Source: an uncultured Eubacteriales bacterium (GTDB taxonomy: Bacteria > Bacillota > Clostridia > Oscillospirales > Oscillospiraceae). From it: a DNA stretch of 64,000 nucleotides. The number at the start of each line of letters is the position of its first letter. Position 1 is the first letter of the stretch. Both the position numbers and the translations under genes were made by a program. The notes beneath the pieces are model-generated. The model saw nothing but the letters and a program-made list of their open reading frames with translations. It had not been told where the DNA came from and did not search any database. The stretch is taken from assembly GCA_900079765.1 (NCBI GenBank), contig LT599017.1:3362996-3426995 (forward strand), given 5' to 3'. This document shows, piece by piece, positions 60,099 through 64,000 of the stretch.

Positions 60099-61199
60099 CT
60101 ACCCCGCCAGCGCCCCCGCCAGGGGGGAGAGCACCAGCATCACCATGGAGAAACACATGGAGGACACCGAGATGAGGGTGGCCCGCTGGTCTGAAGGAAG
60201 GCCCTGGTTGAGCCGAGCGTCGGTGAGGGTCTGGAGCGCGTCATCCCCGGCGGCAGCCAGAAAACCGCCCAGGGCCATAATGGGCGCGAAGCCGGTTGCA
60301 ACCATCAAATACCCGCAGAGCACCCCACCGCAGGTGAGCGCCGCAGCCGCCCGATAGGGGAGGCGGGCCAAGCGGGGCGCCAAACGGGCGCCCGCCGCGC
60401 CGCCCAGGCCTATCGCCACCAGTAAGGGTCCTAGAAACGCGGCGGGCGTCCCCACCCGGGAGAGCCCGTCCTGGAGGTAGAACCCCAGCAAAGTGGCCAG
60501 CGCCCCGGCAGCGGCGTTGAAGAGCATAAGTCGTACAGATTTGGGGTTTTGGACTAGAAAGTCCAGTGCCGCATGGACGTGAGCCTTCAAGCGCCGGGCC
60601 AGGCCGCGAAAGGCCGCCGCATCCCGGGCTCGCTGGCCCTCGGTCACCAGGGGCTCGTGCAGGGAGAGGGCAACCCCAGCCGCCGCCAGGGCGCAGAGAA
60701 CGTCCAGCGTGTACCCCAGCCGGTAGCCCAAGGCCGCGGTGATTCCGGCGCAGAGCATGGCGGCTGCCGTCGCCAGTCGGTAGACCACGTTCTGCCGGGA
60801 GGAGAGTTTCAGATATTCCCCCTCCGAACCGTGGAGCATGAGGGAGTCGTAGGTGATAGCCTCGCGGGTGCCGGAGGCCAGATTGTAGCTGGTGGCTGAG
60901 AGAGCCATGCACAGGCATACCCCCGCCATGGTGCGCGAAACTATCATTGAGAGGGCGGCCAGGGCCGCCATGACCTGCCCCATGGCCAAAGCCCGCTTAC
61001 GTCCCAGCAGGTCGGCCAGCAGGCCGGAGGGCACCTCGCAGCACAGGCTTACCAGATGGAAAAATCCCTCGGCCAGCCCGATCTGAGCCAGGCTAAAGCC
61101 CCGGTTTGCCAGCAGGAGCACCCAGATACACCCCGCGGGGCGGAAATATCCCACGAACTCCAAGGCAAGGAGTTGGCGAATTTGTCTCTTTAGGTTCAT
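60099..61199 (-). CDS. MFS transporter behind a leader ORF
   Basis: A 366-residue, 12-helix major facilitator protein. The A-motif region reads GLLADLLGRKRALAMGQ (about residues 52-68), and basic charges fit the inside-positive rule. ATG at 61199 has GGAAGGA. The upstream leader (61200-61455) holds a strong promoter, a 31-codon ORF and a terminator, an arrangement known for inducible efflux genes. Substrate not determined. Confidence 0.8.
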   Translation of the reverse strand: MNLKRQIRQLLALEFVGYFRPAGCIWVLLLANRGFSLAQIGLAEGFFHLVSLCCEVPSGLLADLLGRKRALAMGQVMAALAALSMIVSRTMAGVCLCMALSATSYNLASGTREAITYDSLMLHGSEGEYLKLSSRQNVVYRLATAAAMLCAGITAALGYRLGYTLDVLCALAAAGVALSLHEPLVTEGQRARDAAAFRGLARRLKAHVHAALDFLVQNPKSVRLMLFNAAAGALATLLGFYLQDGLSRVGTPAAFLGPLLVAIGLGGAAGARLAPRLARLPYRAAAALTCGGVLCGYLMVATGFAPIMALGGFLAAAGDDALQTLTDARLNQGLPSDQRATLISVSSMCFSMVMLVLSPLAGALAG

Positions 61200-61250
61200 A
61201 TTGTATCGTATCCTTCCAAATTTATTCATTTTCGGAGAGGATAAGGGCGC

Positions 61251-61278
61251 AAAAAAGCCGCGGCGAGACGCCGCGGCT
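61251..61278 (-). terminator. Leader terminator before the MFS gene
   Basis: Arms AGCCGCGGCG (61256-61265) and CGCCGCGGCT (61269-61278) followed by TTTTTT on the minus strand. Transcription must pass it to reach the MFS gene. Confidence 0.85.
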
Positions 61279-61298
61279 CGGTACAAGCGAAGGTGCTT

Positions 61299-61394
61299 TT
61301 ACCGCCGAGACCTCCCGAAAAAGGGCGCACTTATCCCCTGGGAGGCCAAAGCATTGCCTTTTTGAACCTTGACGTTGATATTCCTCCAGCCCAC
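61299..61394 (-). CDS. 31-residue leader peptide candidate
   Basis: GTG start at 61394 with AAAGGAGGG six bases upstream, stop TAA at 61299. The product opens MGWRNINVKVQKGN and ends PFFGRSRR (net positive). Its coding stretch itself forms stems (GGCCTCCC/GGGAGG), and its stop lies 21 bases before the terminator. This is the layout of a ribosome-sensing leader peptide; a free-standing small protein is the alternative. Confidence 0.65.
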   Translation of the reverse strand: MGWRNINVKVQKGNALASQGISAPFFGRSRR

Positions 61395-61426
61395 GGTACG
61401 CCCTCCTTTCGGTAATAATTAAGTGA

Positions 61427-61455
61427 AGTATATCAGATTGCTAGAGGGTTGGCAA
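61427..61455 (-). promoter_or_regulatory. Promoter of the leader ORF/MFS unit
   Basis: TTGCCA (61455-61450), 17-base spacer, TATACT (61432-61427) on the minus strand; 32 bases before the GTG. Confidence 0.8.
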
Positions 61456-61503
61456 GGAGAGATTTTTAGTCCTGTTCACGATGAGGTCTAGGGTAGATGG
61501 CAA

Positions 61504-62274
61504 TCATCTCCCCGGCAGGTCGTTGGGCTTGGGCACGCCCGCAGCCTGGCGAGCCTCGTCAGTGCCTATGTAAGTGAGATTGGTAAATATCCGCTGCAGC
61601 CGCTCGGTGGGGTAGCGCCGATCTAAAAACGCCTCCACCGCATTGGCGGTAGGTATGCCCCGCTGCCGCGCGTCCATCCGTCCCAGGGCGGCGGCAGAGA
61701 GGGCCACGTTGCAGAGCATAAGCGCGGCGAGCATGATCGTCAGCGGCTTTCCTGCCCGGTTGGGGAGCTTTCCGATCACCCTGCACAGGAGAGGGTAGAG
61801 ATACTTGACCCACAATACCGCCGCCGCACCCCAGAACATGGAGAAGACCAGGTTGACCCGTCCGTTGATGTTAAAGGGCAGGTGGCTGTAATCCCAGAAG
61901 CAGGCGCCAAACAGCACCTCCTGCAGCCAGGAGCAGGCGTACTCGTACACACCGCCCAGCAGAGTGCCCAGTAAGAAGATACGGAATGCCTTTTCCGACG
62001 AGACGCGCCGGTAAATTAGAGTAAAGAGCACCGCCCCCAGCCCCCACACCAGGGAAAATGGCCCGTAGATCACGCCGCTGCGGTTCTGGAGCTCGCCCCA
62101 GGTGAGGTACATAAACACCGTCTCCACCAGGCACCCGAAAAAAGCAGTAATCAGGAAAACCCAGAAAAGCTTGTAAAAATTGATCCCCTTGGCAAAAAAG
62201 CCGGGAATGGTCTCCGACGTGGCATACTCCCGCGACCCGGGGCGGATGGCGCGTTCCTTCGCGATGACAGTCAC
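61504..62274 (-). CDS. Putative ABC-transporter permease, CmpB type (PF06541)
   Basis: A 256-residue membrane protein, about six helices, of the CmpB-like family: LFWVFLITAFFGCLVETVFMY and GVIYGPFSLVWGLGA are typical, as is YEYACSWLQEVLFG. No ATPase partner is near; a signalling-like or structural role has been suggested for the family. GTG start with AAAGGGGGAG. It is the last gene of the GC-rich part of the window. Confidence 0.75.
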   Translation of the reverse strand: MTVIAKERAIRPGSREYATSETIPGFFAKGINFYKLFWVFLITAFFGCLVETVFMYLTWGELQNRSGVIYGPFSLVWGLGAVLFTLIYRRVSSEKAFRIFLLGTLLGGVYEYACSWLQEVLFGACFWDYSHLPFNINGRVNLVFSMFWGAAAVLWVKYLYPLLCRVIGKLPNRAGKPLTIMLAALMLCNVALSAAALGRMDARQRGIPTANAVEAFLDRRYPTERLQRIFTNLTYIGTDEARQAAGVPKPNDLPGR

Positions 62275-62451
62275 GCTGTCTCCCCCTTTCTTTCGGAATG
62301 TATCATATCATGGAGACTTATGGTTCTCATAAAGGAATTCTTAAAGTTTCATTGAAATATCGGGTCGGTATGGTTAAACCCAGGCGGATTTCGACAGAGT
62401 TTTTCACTGCCCGCTATGCGTTATAAATGCCACGTCAGCGCAATTTTTCGG

Positions 62452-62480
62452 TTGAATGAATCCTTTTACAATGTTATAAT
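62452..62480 (+). promoter_or_regulatory. Strong promoter of the acquired block
   Basis: TTGAAT (62452-62457), 17-base spacer, perfect TATAAT (62475-62480). A leader of about 165 bases follows before the CD3324-like gene. Confidence 0.8.
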
Positions 62481-62523
62481 TATTTTGTACCATTCATTCC
62501 TCATAGCTGAAAGAAGTGGTTTT

Positions 62524-62589
62524 ATGGATAAGAAAAACGAAGTTTTACTCCATGCAAAGCCAGTAGATTGCGACGTTTGCATGGAGTAA
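62524..62589 (+). CDS. 21-residue leader peptide candidate
   Basis: ATG at 62524 and TAA at 62587; 21 residues (MDKKNEVLLH, ending VCME). AAGAAGTGG lies before it. It is in the same frame as the downstream CD3324-like gene, from which one stop codon separates it, and its coding part holds the arms of the competing hairpins listed next. A leader role is inferred. Confidence 0.55.
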   Translation: MDKKNEVLLHAKPVDCDVCME

Positions 62590-62620
62590 AGATTGTCGCA
62601 AAATAATATGCTGGCTTTGC
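62544..62620 (+). promoter_or_regulatory. Two mutually exclusive hairpins
   Basis: Stem A: TTTACTCCATGCAAA (62544-62558) with its complement (62576-62590), 15 perfect pairs. Stem B: GCAAAGCCAG (62554-62563) with CTGGCTTTGC (62611-62620). Bases 62554-62558 belong to both, so only one can form. Ribosome position on the leader ORF could choose between them. Confidence 0.7.
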
Positions 62621-62652
62621 TGCTTGACTACTATATCAAGGAGGAAGCTTGC

Positions 62653-62916
62653 ATGAAATATGTCAATGCAAAGGCACTCCTTCCCGATGTATTGGTTAAG
62701 GAATTGCAGGGCTATATTCAAGGCGGATATATTTACGTGCCCGCAAATCAAACACAACAAAAGCATTGGGGAGAGCTATCCGGCTATCGGAAGGAGTTAC
62801 AGAAAAGAAATTATAAGATCATTGAGGAATACCGCAATGGTATTTCCATCGAATTTCTGGCTGATAAATACTGCCTGTCCGCTTATGCCATTCGGAAAAT
62901 CATCTATCAGAAATAA
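62653..62916 (+). CDS. CD3324-like HTH protein
   Basis: An 87-residue protein with a Mor-like/CD3324 pattern: MKYVNAKALLPDVLVKELQ, GGYIYVP, WGELSGYR, and a C-terminal helix-turn-helix (GISIEFLADKYCLSAYAIRKI). It should bind DNA as a regulator. ATG at 62653 follows AGGAGG with eight bases between. AT-rich codon use unlike the previous 60 kb marks the start of the acquired block. Confidence 0.75.
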   Translation: MKYVNAKALLPDVLVKELQGYIQGGYIYVPANQTQQKHWGELSGYRKELQKRNYKIIEEYRNGISIEFLADKYCLSAYAIRKIIYQK

Positions 62917-62918
62917 CG

Positions 62919-62946
62919 TAAGGGGCTGCAGAGATGCAGCCCCTTA
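62919..62946 (+). terminator. Terminator after the CD3324-like gene
   Basis: Arms TAAGGGGCTGCA (62919-62930) and TGCAGCCCCTTA (62935-62946); only a short T-rich stretch follows, so its strength is uncertain. Confidence 0.75.
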
Positions 62947-63063
62947 ACTTTATACCAAATGCCACCGTATCATTTGGTGTATTGAAAATTACTACTGGTC
63001 AGAATACTATGAAAAGGGGCAAGCTTTTTATATAATTTAAACCCAACAGAAGAGAAAGCGGCT

Positions 63064-63765
63064 ATGTGTACCAGATTTGTATATAACGGAAATGATATGA
63101 TTACAGGGTTTAATTTTGATATTGACCTTGCCGTATGGAGCCATCAAGTCATCCGTGAAAAGGAACGGTTCTACATCGGGATAAAAATGCCGGATGGTGT
63201 TTACCACTCGTTTCACGGCATAAACAGGAACGGAAATGTTGGAACTTTGCTGTATGTACATGGAAATCCGGCAGGCAATTACATCGAAAGCAATGGTTGC
63301 TGTACGATTACAGACTTGACAGAACAGTATATCAAAAATCAAATTTCTTTTGATGACGCATTAAGCATTATGAAAACAAAAAAAATCGTCTACGCGCCGG
63401 ATGCCACAATGCAGGCTATGTTGTCGGACCAAAGCGGGAGAGCTTTAATTGTTGAGCCTGGAATCGGTTATCGAGAGGAAAAAGAAAGATACGCGCTGAT
63501 TACAAATTACTCGCTCTTGGAGCCTGAAATTACAAAGTCTTTTGTTGTTCCCGGCGATGACCGCTACCAAAGAGCCAAACACTTATTGGATCGCTTCGGT
63601 CAAGACTTTTCCGTGTCTGACGCATTTTCTATTTTACATGCAGTCCGGCAGGAAGGGGATTGGGCAACCAGGGTTTCCTTTGTCTATTCAATGAAAAAGC
63701 AAACCGTATATTATGTTTTTAATAATGCGTTTGAAAGCATCCTGGAGTACAATTTCCCAACATAA
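63064..63765 (+). CDS. Ntn-hydrolase (linear amide C-N hydrolase, choloylglycine hydrolase-like)
   Basis: A 233-residue Ntn-hydrolase. Cys2 of MCTRFVY becomes the N-terminal nucleophile after Met removal; an Arg in the next strand is less clear, and Asn in ITNYSLLEP fits the oxyanion site. It is shorter than bile salt hydrolases or penicillin V acylases (about 320 residues), so the C-terminal part may be reduced. It hydrolyses an amide bond in an unknown compound. GAAGAGAAAG precedes the ATG; TATAAT (63031-63036) may be its -10. Confidence 0.75.
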   Translation: MCTRFVYNGNDMITGFNFDIDLAVWSHQVIREKERFYIGIKMPDGVYHSFHGINRNGNVGTLLYVHGNPAGNYIESNGCCTITDLTEQYIKNQISFDDALSIMKTKKIVYAPDATMQAMLSDQSGRALIVEPGIGYREEKERYALITNYSLLEPEITKSFVVPGDDRYQRAKHLLDRFGQDFSVSDAFSILHAVRQEGDWATRVSFVYSMKKQTVYYVFNNAFESILEYNFPT

Positions 63766-63784
63766 CGTAAATAGGAGAATTTCT

Positions 63785-64000
63785 ATGGCCGTCTCAGAAA
63801 AGATTATATATCCCCGTTCGGGGGACAACGAAACCGTTTACTTAAAGAGTGTGGTTTCTAATCCGAACATTATTGTCGGGTCATATACAATGTACAATGA
63901 TTTTGTAAACGACCCAAGGCTATTTGAGAAAAACAATGTGCTGTATCAATACCCTATCAGCCATGACAAACTGGCAATCGGAAAATTCTGCTCCATTGCC
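63785..64000 (+). CDS. Vat/CatB-like xenobiotic acetyltransferase (3' truncated)
   Basis: The first 72 codons of a hexapeptide-repeat acetyltransferase. The N-terminal layout (SYTMYNDF, then YPISHDKLAIGKFCSIA) resembles the streptogramin A acetyltransferases (Vat) and CatB-type chloramphenicol acetyltransferases. The left-handed helix and catalytic His lie outside the window, so activity cannot be judged. AGGAG before the ATG; 19 bases after the Ntn-hydrolase gene. Confidence 0.75.
   Translation, partial: MAVSEKIIYPRSGDNETVYLKSVVSNPNIIVGSYTMYNDFVNDPRLFEKNNVLYQYPISHDKLAIGKFCSIA

Noticed and set aside
62593-62652. Longer start for the CD3324-like protein (TTG at 62593)
   Set aside because: No ribosome binding site; AGGAGG is placed for the ATG at 62653.
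1-64000. CRISPR array, tRNA, rRNA, insertion sequence
   Set aside because: None seen. No regular spaced repeats, no cloverleaf or rRNA segments, and no transposase reading frame; this was by eye, so a very divergent copy could be missed.

Overview
The window looks like a chromosomal segment from a GC-rich member of the Clostridia (Bacillota), most like an Oscillospiraceae gut anaerobe of the Flavonifractor/Oscillibacter/Intestinimonas type. The reasons are Firmicutes-specific genes (DnaD and a DnaI-type loader, HemZ, bifunctional RelA, YtaF- and YtvI-like sporulation-associated membrane proteins, DUF6440, a CD3324-type protein), strong AGGAGG ribosome binding sites, and GC-rich codon use nearly throughout. 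The species is an inference; no rRNA or tRNA gene is present.

Layout. 1-3.5 kb: tail of a MarR regulator, a DUF4015 protein, and a convergent dnaD-dnaC pair. 3.7-12.8 kb (+): zapA, a U32 peptidase, dut, maf, mreC-mreD-PBP2 (cell elongation) and a GH13 amylase. 13-22.6 kb (-): CBS protein, then a long operon read recJ, relA, small ORF, D-aspartate ligase-like ATP-grasp, Asp/Glu racemase, MurE-type ligase, QueG-like Fe-S protein. 22.6-31.6 kb: a duplicated-domain protein, a degenerate alanine-racemase homologue, dtd, MBL hydrolase, hemZ, nucleoside kinase, Mrp, a dipeptidase, ytaF and an HD hydrolase. 31.6-48.4 kb: a MocR/PdxR regulator divergent from an ECF S-component, HD and NTF2-like proteins, RF3, HAD phosphatase, tatD-crcB-metG group, ABC-F protein, DUF1622-rlmA, and a three-gene GT2/GT-C/GtrA glycosylation set. 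48.5-60 kb: DEAD-box helicase, AI-2E/YtvI permease, HtrA protease, LexA with its own operator, ogt, exoA, M16 protease, pnp and rpsO. 60-64 kb: an MFS transporter behind a leader ORF and terminator, a CmpB-type membrane protein, then a visibly AT-richer block (CD3324-like protein, Ntn hydrolase, Vat/CatB-like acetyltransferase cut by the window end) that looks acquired.

The most interesting points: (1) a coherent set for L-Lys/D-Asp peptidoglycan (MurE with DDPG where meso-DAP enzymes have DNPR, a racemase, and an Asl-like D-aspartate ligase) inside the relA operon; (2) an alanine-racemase-fold protein that lacks both catalytic residues yet has a near-consensus promoter; (3) two short leader ORFs with hairpins, one before an MFS transporter and one before the acquired block, both suggesting translation-coupled control; (4) a perfect 45-bp palindrome laid over a promoter; (5) several gene-free, hairpin-rich GC segments that may be dispersed repeats.
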